64,000 bases of DNA from Promethearchaeota archaeon (GCA_016933055.1 JAFGBS010000004.1:362972-426971), one strand, 5' to 3'. Counted from the stretch's first letter, positions 54,496 through 63,398 are shown. Made by a program: numbers and translations. The notes: generated from the letters alone by a model not told the origin.

Positions 54496-56137
54496 AAACA
54501 GTCTTTTTATCGTGCTTATGTTCTCTCTTTTTTCTTCGACCGACTGAACTGATAAGAATCGAAATTGACAATAACGCAGTGCACCCGATGATTACATACC
54601 AAAATGGTGGAAGTCCCGTAGTATCATCTTCTGAAGTTCTATGGAACAAATCCTCCATTGCTTGAACAAATGCAAGTTTAAAATACGGGGGTATGGAACT
54701 TGCTGCATCAGTTTTACAAAATGATTGACCTGCGGGTTTGATATTCACTCCTGAGTATGCGAGTGAGGATTGTACATAATTCACAATCGGATTCGATATA
54801 TATTTGTGGCTAGAGGCTAGAGATACGCTGTACAGAGTAGAACTGATTCGAGGATAACTATGCCAGTGATTGGCTTCAGCAATGGTATGAGTATGCATTG
54901 GTACTTTATAGTAACGGTGCACATGCTCTTCATTTCCTCCTATCGTGCCTATTAATGAATCATTAGCGGTAGCGAGAACGAATCTATTAAAGATTGATGT
55001 ATTCGATGTACCTTTGTATTGGGAAGTAAATTCCGGTATTTCATGCACACCATCAGCCCACCAGAAAATTGAATTATTAGGTAAATAGGAAGTTGACTCA
55101 TTTGTCGTAATAAATGACATCCGGAAGTAGGGAGGATTAGTTTCAGTATCATAGGTCACACAATTCAAATCTCCCGATTCCATTATAGTTATACCACTAG
55201 TTGTTGGATTTGTATAATCTATCTGGGTCAAAATACCGAGTGTTGATACGTCTGAACCCGGTACAATATCCTCACTAATTCGTGAGACGCCCAACTCATG
55301 ATGATGGGGATCTACATCTACCTCATGATCATGCAAAGGTAAATCGGAATAAGAATGGTTATGTAAGGCATTTCCTCCCAATAATTGGATTTGATCCTGC
55401 TTATTGGTGGAATAAATGAACCTATTCGTAAGATTTGAAGAAAATAATGAACCATTGCATAAAATCCATCCATTAGGAATTGTATCATACGATTCAACCC
55501 AGCCAAGAATTGAATGTGCTGGCAAAACTGCCTCTCCATCATCTGGCGCAATTTTCATAATGTAGGCTAATCTTATATACATGGGTAATGAACTGGATTC
55601 ATCGGAAACACAATCTTCGACTCCTGCTGGATATAGATAGAAATCAATTTTGGAAGAGGAGGTTTCCGTCGCCATCGAGTAATCATAGGAGCGATCAATA
55701 CCAGTTACCACATTAGATTCTGCTCTGGGTCCCGCAGTTCCATCTTTTTCGTACAGCCAATGTCTATGTCCTGGATCGTTTTTCACGTGGTTGTGATACG
55801 GTAATTCGTCATACGGATGAGAATGATTTATGGATCCACCCGTTTCTCCGGGATTTTCAAATTCCCCTACGCTCATAATAAATTTGTCTGTTAAGTTGGG
55901 TGTACCATTTGCACCATCACAGAGTGCCCACCCTTCGGGGATTGAACTGAGATTTCCATTCCATAGCACAATTATTCCGGTCAAATCAGAAGGTAAAAAA
56001 TTTCCATTGGAATTGGAAATAGAAAGCGTTTCTAACTTAAAATTATTGGAATCGGAAACATAATGACCCAGAACAGGAAGGAAACATAGTAAAAGGATAA
56101 GTGCCGTAAATTTTACGGAGCATTTTATTTTTTTCAT
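54494..56137 (-). CDS. Membrane-anchored surface protein with three phage tail-collar-like domains
   Basis: 547 residues: signal peptide (FTALILLLCFLPVLGHYV), three related domains of about 145 residues (about 50-198, 205-345, 352-493), and a C-terminal helix (FWYVIIGCTALLSISILIS) with basic tail. Each domain has I-P-x-G-W-x-L-C-D/N-G (IPEGWALCDG, IPNGWILCNG; the third is degenerate), NLTxxFI, GGxxxHxH, a second HxH and a third HxH, and ends PPYFR-like. This is the pattern of tail-fibre collar and microcystin-dependent proteins, where HxH clusters bind metal and hold the fibre trimer. A host-encoded, tandem, membrane-bound version is unusual. Confidence 0.8.
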   Translation of the reverse strand: MKKIKCSVKFTALILLLCFLPVLGHYVSDSNNFKLETLSISNSNGNFLPSDLTGIIVLWNGNLSSIPEGWALCDGANGTPNLTDKFIMSVGEFENPGETGGSINHSHPYDELPYHNHVKNDPGHRHWLYEKDGTAGPRAESNVVTGIDRSYDYSMATETSSSKIDFYLYPAGVEDCVSDESSSLPMYIRLAYIMKIAPDDGEAVLPAHSILGWVESYDTIPNGWILCNGSLFSSNLTNRFIYSTNKQDQIQLLGGNALHNHSYSDLPLHDHEVDVDPHHHELGVSRISEDIVPGSDVSTLGILTQIDYTNPTTSGITIMESGDLNCVTYDTETNPPYFRMSFITTNESTSYLPNNSIFWWADGVHEIPEFTSQYKGTSNTSIFNRFVLATANDSLIGTIGGNEEHVHRYYKVPMHTHTIAEANHWHSYPRISSTLYSVSLASSHKYISNPIVNYVQSSLAYSGVNIKPAGQSFCKTDAASSIPPYFKLAFVQAMEDLFHRTSEDDTTGLPPFWYVIIGCTALLSISILISSVGRRKKREHKHDKKTV

Positions 56138-56532
56138 CTTTGAAAAACCTATTGAGCTTTGATTAACTTAAAACTATGCACATTTTATTCACAAGGTTTA
56201 ATAATAGATTACAGAGGGATGGTTCTCAAAAAGAGCGGGTAGAGAGATTGAAATGAAGCTCAAATAATTCACCTTTGCTTTTAGAAATCTAACTTTTAGC
56301 TATGAGCATCTTGCGAGTGAACTACCTCAATTCCAATCGTATCATGCATGATAATATCAAGTCATTGTTTTTCTTAGTTCCTACTAACAATCTAACTTAG
56401 TAAAGCTAAATCTTTTTCGTAGAAATACTAGGTAAATTTGGCGTTCTATTATTTTATATAGAATAATTATAATAGATTTCACGAATAACCTCCCTCTAAC
56501 TTCTTTGATACGAACTACCGAAACGTGAATTT
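56138..56532. other. 395-base intergenic region
   Basis: Upstream region of the tail-collar gene and downstream region of copy 2. AT-rich; no gene, repeat or RNA seen. Confidence 0.5.
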
Positions 56533-56952
56533 TCAACTATCGATAACTTTTCTCACCGTTGCCCGTACGATTTTTTCCTTGATAATATGCTTGAGAAGCA
56601 TTTCGAGAATATCCGTCTCGGGAGAACGTAGATTCTTTCCATAGGTATCCACGTTGATCCAAATCTCTCCCGAGTTTTGGGCATGTTTTTGAATAGAAAT
56701 GGTGGTTTTTGTGCCATTAAAACTGTGAACGGTGGACCACCGCTCTGAGGTGCCATCCAATACTTTGCGAAACAGGATCAGCTCGCCTAAATTGAGTTTA
56801 ACGTATTTTCCTTCTTTAAGAGTCGGTTTTTCCCACGTTCCATCGTTTTTCTTTCGCAAGAAGGTGAGGTAGGCATAGTCTTCATCCCACTTACCGGAAT
56901 CGAAGATCATACCGACTTTTTGCCCAAAAAAAGAGCGTTGATGGCGCTGCAT
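56533..56952 (-). CDS. Duplicated 139-residue protein, copy 2
   Basis: Start at ATG 56952 by comparison with copy 1. It differs from copy 1 mainly by conservative changes (TWEKP for AWEKP, KVLDGTSERW for KVLEGTSDRW, IWINVDTYGKN for FWINVDSYGKS), and both copies remain open. This shows that both are under protein-level selection. The strongly kept blocks are QRHQRSFFGQKVGMIFDSG, LKEGKYVKLNLGELILFRKV and LRSPETDILEMLLKH. Function unknown; a nucleic-acid-binding role is a weak inference. Confidence 0.75.
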   Translation of the reverse strand: MQRHQRSFFGQKVGMIFDSGKWDEDYAYLTFLRKKNDGTWEKPTLKEGKYVKLNLGELILFRKVLDGTSERWSTVHSFNGTKTTISIQKHAQNSGEIWINVDTYGKNLRSPETDILEMLLKHIIKEKIVRATVRKVIDS

Positions 56953-57071
56953 TAGTCTCGAGTTTCCTCCCAATAGACTATGTCGTTCTTCTTTGTGTGG
57001 GTAGTTAGGGGGTTCATGATAGGTTTTCTTTTTTTAGGTAGGTATTTAAAATCAGAGAGTGTTTTCGGTGA

Positions 57072-57093
57072 ATTTATTTAAAGGCAAAAATTA
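57072..57093 (-). promoter_or_regulatory. Shared promoter element upstream of copy 2
   Basis: Same 22-base element as 53274-53295 with one change (GAATTTATTT for GAATCTATTT). The TATA core TTTAAATA is intact. Confidence 0.5.
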
Positions 57094-57199
57094 GGAAGCA
57101 AACCCATTCTTCGCTCTTCGCAGCAACTGAAAAAGATTGTTTTAATTCCATATTTATTAATTCTATAGTTTTATTTGTGAGATATCTGACTTTGTCAAC

Positions 57200-57591
57200 A
57201 TCTGTCGAGTGATATAAATCTTTTTTCATCAATTTTACCTCGCTCAACACATGGTGAATAACTAACAGTATAGTTCGAATAGGTAACGACATAGTTTTAA
57301 ATGGTTCGTGCGGGTAGGTGACACGGATAAAGGCTTGTATTCATAGAATCAAAAATGGAATCAATACTGTACTATTACCTCATACATGTTGATTAACAAA
57401 ATAAAAAACAAAATAAATTTGGATTTACACGAATATAGATTGTCTTATATTTTTCCGACGAGTAGTTTGGGAAGTTCGTTTCTGTGGTAAAGAACCTCGT
57501 TTTAGAGGTGTTTTTCGTCGTTTCTCAAACGAATGGTTAGTTGCGAACAACATACAAAATGAAAAAAAAGTTCGTTTTGAAACTAAAAAAA
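57200..57591. other. Intergenic region with hairpins
   Basis: ACCTC-GTTTTA-GAGGT (57494-57509) followed by TTTTTCG, and CGTTT-CTC-AAACG (57518-57530), lie downstream of the minus-strand operon ending at 57592. They are candidate terminators; the T-run suits the plus strand better. Confidence 0.4.
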
Positions 57592-58581
57592 TTAGTGGAT
57601 GATCTTTTTCATCGTGCGTTGTCGACTAATAGATACAGCAATTACGACAAACACCATTCCGACTGCAAATACAACACCAAAGGTCCAGTTGGGCACAGAT
57701 AACGTAATCTGAGGTGTGGGATCTCCCGAAGTATTGGTCGGCGGTTCGACGGGATCCTCTTCGGGACCATCTCCAATTACATTGCCCTTAGTGAGCAAAA
57801 ACATGAGATTTACCGTCTCAATCGTACTCGATATGTCTACGGTGATTCGATATTCGGCTTTAAAAGACACCCCAAAGGTTGCAGAAGTTGATTCGGTCCC
57901 ATAGACATTGTTCAATTCCACGTTTCGTATGAGATTATAAGCACGATTATATTTATCGTAGAGAATTACCGTTACAAATGCTTCTTGTGCCTCTCCGAAT
58001 AGTTTCTCCAAGATTGTTTCATTCCCGGGAATCGAATTCGTTCGGCAGGCGACCACGCTGTATTCGGTGTCATCTTCCAAATGAAACCAATATTCTCGCA
58101 TTTTCGTGTCGTAATATCCACTCACATCATATACAATGAAATTTCTCGAATAGGATGACCCCCGATCGTAAATTGCAATGCGCATATTGACATTCTCAGT
58201 TACATTGCCCATAACAGTGAGTATGAAATTACCCGAGATTGAACATCCGAAAATCGAGGTAACGCTTAAAGTGCTGCTATCTAACTCTCCCGCACCTAAA
58301 ACGAAGTGATCCGAGAATCCATCACCATCTCCATCAGGGCCCCTCAAAGAGAGCACCAGGTCCATTTCTACATTGGGGGAATGCAATTCACACAAAAATT
58401 CATACTTCTGGTTTTTCTCCAGCGTTAAATTAAAGGAATGGAAGGTAATCGGGGGCTCGAATAAGAAGATATGATCGATAAACTGGCCATCGGATGCAGA
58501 TACTGTCCTAATATTAGTTGAAATACCTGATAATGGCAAACACCATAGGAATATAATAAAATAGGAATGCAATTTTTTCAT
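57592..58581 (-). CDS. Exported protein with C-terminal membrane anchor, last gene of a five-gene operon
   Basis: 329 residues with a signal peptide (SYFIIFLWCLPLSGISTNI), a beta-rich ectodomain resembling pre-peptidase-type jelly-rolls (LRGPDGDGDGFSDHF, NFILTVMGNVTENVNMRIAI), a Pro/Glu/Thr linker (EEDPVEPPTNTSGDPTPQ), a helix (FGVVFAVGMVFVVIAVSI) and a basic tail. The gap to the preceding gene is 3 bases. It is probably the outward-facing subunit of the complex encoded by this operon. Confidence 0.72.
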   Translation of the reverse strand: MKKLHSYFIIFLWCLPLSGISTNIRTVSASDGQFIDHIFLFEPPITFHSFNLTLEKNQKYEFLCELHSPNVEMDLVLSLRGPDGDGDGFSDHFVLGAGELDSSTLSVTSIFGCSISGNFILTVMGNVTENVNMRIAIYDRGSSYSRNFIVYDVSGYYDTKMREYWFHLEDDTEYSVVACRTNSIPGNETILEKLFGEAQEAFVTVILYDKYNRAYNLIRNVELNNVYGTESTSATFGVSFKAEYRITVDISSTIETVNLMFLLTKGNVIGDGPEEDPVEPPTNTSGDPTPQITLSVPNWTFGVVFAVGMVFVVIAVSISRQRTMKKIIH

Positions 58582-58584
58582 GGG

Positions 58585-59532
58585 TTAAACCTCCGAAAGT
58601 CGGGTTACGAGATACATGCAAAATCCGAATAATGCAATTGGAATGATTCCGAATAACAAAAAGAGCTTCCATCCTTGCGGAAATAGGATAATTTGGGATA
58701 GAAAAATTCCGCCTAAGACTATCATCAACATTCCCGTAAGCAATAGGTAGAATCGTAACGATCTTCGTCGAATGAGTTCGGCTTCCGGAAGTATCGGTAG
58801 ACTTACATCGAATGCCCCCATTAGAGATTTTTTCATTTCCTCCAGTTCCAACGTTCGTTCAATCAATTTCGTGATATTAGTGTTTTCGTGTTGAATTTGC
58901 GCCGCTTCATCGTTGAATTTCGATTCTATGTATTCTTTGAGAATAGGAGAAACGGATCGGGGAATAGAAACGGTGGCCGTTCTAAAAGGGTTTAATTTTC
59001 TACGTAGCGTGTTGCTTTTTTGGAATTCAGTAACATAGCGCACGAGAGGTTGCATATAGTGGAGATTCCTTGCTAATGGGGAGTGTCGATCGTGGCGTTG
59101 AATATTTTCGCGTAGTTTTTCTCGGTATTCCGTGCTCAGATAGCGGGGATCAAAGTCTTGCAGTTGATAATACAAATCCATTATGTGGCAAATATTCGCT
59201 TTGAGGAGTTTCTGCGTGGGTTTTGCATTCGTAATGGGTGAATCGAACAGTACCTCAACTTTTATGAGTTGCTCGACTTTTGACTCTAAAACTGTGATTC
59301 CAATTTCTTGTTTCAGCATACTGGAAAAGATAGACAACAGGTCGCTTGTGTGCATATCGCTTGGGAGTTCATGATGTGTCGATTTCAAGAACGATGCGGT
59401 GCGGATTCGTATTAAATTAAGGAATATCCTTAGGATCTCCATGAGTTTCTTCTCTTTTTTAAGGTTGAGTATTAAGGTGGGCAATTCCACTTCGGGCAGT
59501 TCAGTTTGCACGTTTTCGTTCATCTTCTTCAC
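58585..59532 (-). CDS. Mainly cytoplasmic protein with two C-terminal helices
   Basis: 315 residues. The first 120 (KLMEILRIFLNLIRIRTASF, THHELPSDMHTSDLLSIFSS, VEQLIKVEVLFDSPITNA) have the shape of a DUF4129-like domain, including a T/S-DLL motif and an L-x-E-V-L-F position. The middle is helical and charged (YLSTEYREKLRENIQRHDRH). Two helices (FYLLLTGMLMIVLGGIFLSQ and LFLLFGIIPIALFGFCMYLV) end the protein. It overlaps the upstream gene by 4 bases. Family assignment is tentative. Confidence 0.65.
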   Translation of the reverse strand: MKKMNENVQTELPEVELPTLILNLKKEKKLMEILRIFLNLIRIRTASFLKSTHHELPSDMHTSDLLSIFSSMLKQEIGITVLESKVEQLIKVEVLFDSPITNAKPTQKLLKANICHIMDLYYQLQDFDPRYLSTEYREKLRENIQRHDRHSPLARNLHYMQPLVRYVTEFQKSNTLRRKLNPFRTATVSIPRSVSPILKEYIESKFNDEAAQIQHENTNITKLIERTLELEEMKKSLMGAFDVSLPILPEAELIRRRSLRFYLLLTGMLMIVLGGIFLSQIILFPQGWKLFLLFGIIPIALFGFCMYLVTRLSEV

Positions 59533-59861
59533 CTCTCAAATGCTTTCCGCAATTGTTTATGTTCTTGGGAATAATATACCATTTCGTCATTCTGAGCAGA
59601 CTCGGGATGATTCATTCTTTCCATTTTCATTAATTCCAATACCAATAGAGTTGCATTGGAGTTCTCCACGGATTCTGCTCTATTCGCTCTGAAACGTGTG
59701 CTGCGATATTGATGTGTAGTAACTAAAGAACCCCCTTTTATTCTGTTGTAGATGAGTATCTCAATTAATAAGAACACGATTCCCGCAAGAAGGTTTGCAT
59801 GGAAGATTGAATAATTGAGGAAAAAAACAAAAAACCAGATGCACATACGAATAAAGTTCAT
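59529..59861 (-). CDS. Small membrane protein with basic cytoplasmic tail
   Basis: 110 residues: two close helices (IRMCIWFFVFFLNYSIFHAN, LLAGIVFLLIEILIYNR) and a charged tail (RSTRFRANRAESVENSNATL, EHKQLRKAFER). It overlaps both neighbours by 4 bases, which indicates translational coupling. No family recognised. Confidence 0.65.
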   Translation of the reverse strand: MNFIRMCIWFFVFFLNYSIFHANLLAGIVFLLIEILIYNRIKGGSLVTTHQYRSTRFRANRAESVENSNATLLVLELMKMERMNHPESAQNDEMVYYSQEHKQLRKAFER

Positions 59862-60532
59862 ACCGATTTCTCCTCCTCTTGTTGTGCGTATAATGATAAG
59901 TATTTGTCTTCCATTTTCTGCACATCGACGAAGTGAGGATTCAATACTTCTTTTTCGGATGATCGAAGACTAGAGAGTTTGGGGAGGGTCAAGATTGTCG
60001 ATAGATCCATTTTGCTTATGGGGACAAACAGGAAAGTAGTGGCAAGAAGGCATAATCCGCATCCACAGGATAAGGAATAGGTTTTGGTGAGAGAAATGGC
60101 ACCGTTTACCATCTGAATTTGCAAATAGGGGATATAGAGCCGAAATATCACGCAAGAAATCAAGAACATCCATTGTAACGCAACCGAAATCACGGGACCA
60201 CATAGCATAAACATTTGGATGGAAATTTCTTGATTATGGGTAGGATCCCTCTTGATTAAGAATACCAAAGCTAAGGATATTCCAACTCCAAAATAGAACG
60301 CATTCATAATAGCAAATATTATGGCGGATCTGAATAGGGGGAGATCTGCTATTAGGGGTTGGATGACATGGATTGGTTTCCATTGCTCAAATAAATAAAA
60401 ATTCCATCCCGACTGTGAGGTGTCCGTAGTAATTTTGTAGGTATACCACGGCAAAAACAGGGATACAACTTGAATACAGCACCCTACAACATATACTACG
60501 GAAATTTTTTGGAGTTTCGTTAGTTGGTTCAT
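59858..60532 (-). CDS. Four-helix membrane protein
   Basis: 224 residues with helices near 12-30, 65-92, 104-128 and 150-172, and a cytoplasmic tail rich in Glu and Lys (KMEDKYLSLYAQQEEEKSV). The loop between the first two helices (YTYKITTDTSQSGWNFYLFE) is probably external. It starts 57 bases after the first gene of the operon. Function unknown. Confidence 0.65.
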   Translation of the reverse strand: MNQLTKLQKISVVYVVGCCIQVVSLFLPWYTYKITTDTSQSGWNFYLFEQWKPIHVIQPLIADLPLFRSAIIFAIMNAFYFGVGISLALVFLIKRDPTHNQEISIQMFMLCGPVISVALQWMFLISCVIFRLYIPYLQIQMVNGAISLTKTYSLSCGCGLCLLATTFLFVPISKMDLSTILTLPKLSSLRSSEKEVLNPHFVDVQKMEDKYLSLYAQQEEEKSV

Positions 60533-60589
60533 AGAAGTGACCCTTCCTCTTCCTTTATAAAACCAAAAATGAAATCAAATCAGGGATTT

Positions 60590-60829
60590 TTATTTCGAAA
60601 AAGGGGTTCCGCTGAAGAGTCCCTTAGGTTGATAAAGATACAGAAAGAGGAAGATAAGAGCACTTCCGAGCATGGTGGAAAACAGAAATACATCCATTCG
60701 CTTATGTTTGCCGAACGCATTTGCGATTCCTACTACCACAAGAAGTGTACCTATGATGAGAGAAGCCCAAGTTAAGATCCCCATCGTATTGCCTAATACA
60801 CTCGCTAACCAATCTCGTAATCCTGACAT
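60590..60829 (-). CDS. Small two-helix protein, first gene of the operon
   Basis: 79 residues with an amphipathic N-terminus (MSGLRDWLASVLGNTMG) and two helices (ILTWASLIIGTLLVVVGIAN, MDVFLFSTMLGSALIFLFLY) joined by GKHKR. The size and two-helix hairpin recall VirB2/TrbC-type pilins or small scaffold subunits, but there is no sequence motif to prove it. Being first and small, it may be the most abundant product of the operon. Confidence 0.6.
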   Translation of the reverse strand: MSGLRDWLASVLGNTMGILTWASLIIGTLLVVVGIANAFGKHKRMDVFLFSTMLGSALIFLFLYLYQPKGLFSGTPFSK

Positions 60830-60965
60830 ACCATAGCAAAAATTCTAACTCTATTTAAAACCGAAAATTACCGAAAATTGTTTGGGGGGCGAGTAAATTT
60901 CGAAAACCTGTCATGAATAGGAACATTTACAAGGCTATCTAAATCCAAAAAAAAATTCTTTTATT

Positions 60966-61061
60966 TCAAGTTTTCATCTGATTACCACAGGTTTCACAAA
61001 ATTTCATATCTGCATCTTTTTTCATACCGCATGCAGAACAGAAAATTCCTATTCCCCTCCC
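60966..61061 (-). pseudogene. Zinc ribbon cut off from the preceding frame by a stop codon
   Basis: Directly after the TAA of 61062-61799, the same frame continues for 31 codons as GRGIGIFCSACGMKKDADMK and FCETCGNQMKT to TGA 60966. This is a complete zinc ribbon (CSAC...CETC). Other membrane proteins here (for example 40222-41055) end with such a ribbon. The stop looks recent, or is read through. Confidence 0.75.
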
Positions 61062-61799
61062 TTATTGAGAAGGTTGATTTTGTTTTTGATTTTTCTCTTC
61101 TCTAATATTCAATATTATTTCTGCCGTAAAAAGTGAAATGAACACGAAAGGAAGAATATACCAATACGGATTTCCCAGATTTAATTTGACCTCCCCCCAA
61201 TTTTCCGGTTTTGGATATGAAAAATGTTGCATCTCGCTCGAATTTACGGAAAAGTTATATTCATATTGAGAAATCCATTGAGAGTTGCCAAATTTGAATA
61301 TATAGAACCCATCCGGTAAAAATTGATTATCATAGGGTTCGGAATTGTTTATAGAGATGAATCCTGTCCAATTAAATTCGTGAACTCCCGGAAAAAAACT
61401 CCTAGATGATAGAAATAATACACCGGCGTCATTTTGACTAATACCATACTCCTGTATTTGATGTGTACTATTTTCTAACTGAGTGATTGTATAGGGAAAC
61501 CCGAAACCACCATAAGAAGAACGAAAGTTAACCCGAAATGGACCTGGATTCCAAATTTCTAGTTCGATATTGAAAGATATATCTGATCCATATTCTCCCC
61601 CATAAATTTTCTCGATAAATGTCACATCTGTAATCCAAGATGAGAAATGATTATCATTATCTAAATCAATCCATGGAATAAGCAGTCCAATATAAGGGGA
61701 TCCCAAGATTAAGGCGATGATGATTACATAAGCTATGATAAACTTCTTTCTTCGAAAAAGTGGGAATTTCATAATCCTTAGAATATATTTATTGTGCAA
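61062..61799 (-). CDS. Membrane protein with one N-terminal and one C-terminal helix
   Basis: 245 residues: helix (KFIIAYVIIIALILGSPYIG), beta-rich ectodomain with several N-x-S/T sites, helix (PYWYILPFVFISLFTAEIIL) and a Gln/Asn-rich tail (EEKNQKQNQPSQ) that stops just before an in-frame zinc ribbon. The layout resembles the paralogue pair at 15877 and 22053, but the sequence is not clearly related. Function unknown. Confidence 0.7.
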   Translation of the reverse strand: MHNKYILRIMKFPLFRRKKFIIAYVIIIALILGSPYIGLLIPWIDLDNDNHFSSWITDVTFIEKIYGGEYGSDISFNIELEIWNPGPFRVNFRSSYGGFGFPYTITQLENSTHQIQEYGISQNDAGVLFLSSRSFFPGVHEFNWTGFISINNSEPYDNQFLPDGFYIFKFGNSQWISQYEYNFSVNSSEMQHFSYPKPENWGEVKLNLGNPYWYILPFVFISLFTAEIILNIREEKNQKQNQPSQ

Positions 61800-61916
61800 A
61801 TTTTAACTTTTGGGAGATTTTGATGGTCCCAATCAAGATGAGGTTAATTTTTTAAGATTGAACGAACTGAGATCGTTCATTTATCAAATTCCGCTCTTTC
61901 TGCACTTTTCTACATC

Positions 61917-61938
61917 ATTTTTGCCTTTAAATAGATTC
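61917..61938 (+). promoter_or_regulatory. Shared promoter element upstream of the GNAT gene
   Basis: Identical over 22 bases to the element at 53274-53295 on the other strand. The TATA core TTTAAATA lies about 52 bases before the ATG at 61983, leaving a leader of about 25 bases with GAGAGGA before the start. Confidence 0.55.
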
Positions 61939-61982
61939 ACCACTGGAGTCTTTCAAGTTTAGTAGTATTGAGAGGAATCATC

Positions 61983-63227
61983 ATGCAAAGTACGCAAGAA
62001 TTTACCGTGCAAAAAATTGATACGAGTCCGTTTTCTTTTCCCGCCGAAAGGAGGTTACCGCTCGGATTGGATGAATTTTTAGCCATGTGGGAACACCTCG
62101 GTCGCAAAAATAAATTCATCGCTACGGAGAAATTTGAGAAATCGCAACTTTCTTTTGCCGAACCCCATGATGCCCGTGCAATCGTGAAATGCCATAACAA
62201 GGCGTATTATGGGTTGTATCCTTACCACGAGATGCTCGATGTGGAGTATGTCGAGAAATTTGTGGAAGATCGGGAAAGTAATTTAGTTGGGCTCTATTCC
62301 CATGAGGATACAGGCGAAACAGCGGGTTGCGGTATAATGAATTGCCGCCCCGAAGACCGAATTGGCTATCTAAGAGGTCTCATTGTAATTCCGGAATTCC
62401 AAGGCAAGATTGATATGAAGAAAATCTGCTGTGAGAATGCGGCATTGGGCTACCAACACTTTTGGAACACGGTGGATAAATGGTATACTGAGACCCGAAC
62501 GGCGCACTCGAAAGCACAGTTTTTGGTAGAGTATATCAGTTTAAGACCGTGCGGGATTTTACCGAATAAGGATGTGTTCGTGGGCCAAGGAATACGCGAA
62601 TCGGATGTGTTAGAAATTACCTATCCTAACCGAACGCTGTATGAACTACGAAATAAATTTCCCCAATTATTGCCGGAATTGCGTCCACTGTATGATTTTA
62701 TCGCGCATCAGTTCAATTTGCCCGATGGTGAATTTACGGAATCTCAAATCGAGGTGGATACTACTTTTCGCACCTGGGCACGTAAATTATCGGAAGATGT
62801 AACTATATTCAAAACTAAGAACTGTTTGAACACGTGCACGTATCGATTGGAACTAAATAATTCATATATGGAATTCATGGTAACGGACATGATTCAGAGT
62901 GCCGAGAGAACCGATTTGCATGCAGTAAATGCTGATGAACTCGCAGGATTATTGATTCGATTTTGGGAATTAATGGACGAAGAAGACATTCAGTATTTCG
63001 AGTATTACTCGCCTGCAACGAACGTGGAATATCAGCGAGTATTTTCCGCATTGGGATTCAAGGTATTTGCCTATGCACCCGCGTGGAAACCGAATGTTAA
63101 AGGAACTTTAGATGATTGCATTGTGTTTGGATATTCGGTAGAACCGCTGAATCCCAAGCAATTGCATTTATCCGAATCTGGAAAGAGATTATGGCAAATT
63201 CTGAAATACTATATTCTTCAAAACTGA
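61983..63227 (+). CDS. GNAT-type acetyltransferase
   Basis: Start at ATG 61983 (MQSTQEF), with GAGAGGA nine bases upstream; an upstream TTG at 61968 is less likely. 414 residues. The first GNAT domain has AREPHDARAIVKCHNKAYYG-like entry (FAEPHDARAIVKCHN), GCGIMNCRPEDRIGYLRGLI and VIPEFQGK in place of the usual R/QxxGxG, so acetyl-CoA binding may be altered. The C-terminal half (ELAGLLIRFWELMDEEDIQY, VFSALGFKVFAYAPAW) repeats GNAT-like elements. A fragment of a paralogue lies at 31758. It shares a promoter element with the two copies of the 139-residue gene. The acceptor is unknown. Confidence 0.75.
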   Translation: MQSTQEFTVQKIDTSPFSFPAERRLPLGLDEFLAMWEHLGRKNKFIATEKFEKSQLSFAEPHDARAIVKCHNKAYYGLYPYHEMLDVEYVEKFVEDRESNLVGLYSHEDTGETAGCGIMNCRPEDRIGYLRGLIVIPEFQGKIDMKKICCENAALGYQHFWNTVDKWYTETRTAHSKAQFLVEYISLRPCGILPNKDVFVGQGIRESDVLEITYPNRTLYELRNKFPQLLPELRPLYDFIAHQFNLPDGEFTESQIEVDTTFRTWARKLSEDVTIFKTKNCLNTCTYRLELNNSYMEFMVTDMIQSAERTDLHAVNADELAGLLIRFWELMDEEDIQYFEYYSPATNVEYQRVFSALGFKVFAYAPAWKPNVKGTLDDCIVFGYSVEPLNPKQLHLSESGKRLWQILKYYILQN

Positions 63228-63398
63228 AACAATTGTAAAAATTTCGTTGATGTATAGAGGATCCCCTAGGTCATGGGCTAGTTTAACCTATAAACTCTTA
63301 TGTTGCACACACTAATGCAATTTCTATATTAAGTTTATTATAAACTGTACTTTTTTAACTGTTTAATACAAAATACTATGTGGAGAGGAGGGGATCAT

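Larger units (their letters stand above)
56533..57199. repeat. Segmental duplication, copy 2
   Basis: Counterpart of 52737-53396, about 3.1 kb apart and in the same orientation. Upstream it holds a short frame (to 57074) with VDKVRYLTNKTIELINMELK, whose homologue in copy 1 is interrupted. Confidence 0.8.

Noticed and set aside
57074..57292. 72-codon minus-strand frame upstream of copy 2
   Set aside because: Only its middle (VDKVRYLTNKTIELIN) has a counterpart in copy 1, where it is interrupted, and its end overlaps the promoter element; kept only as part of the duplication.
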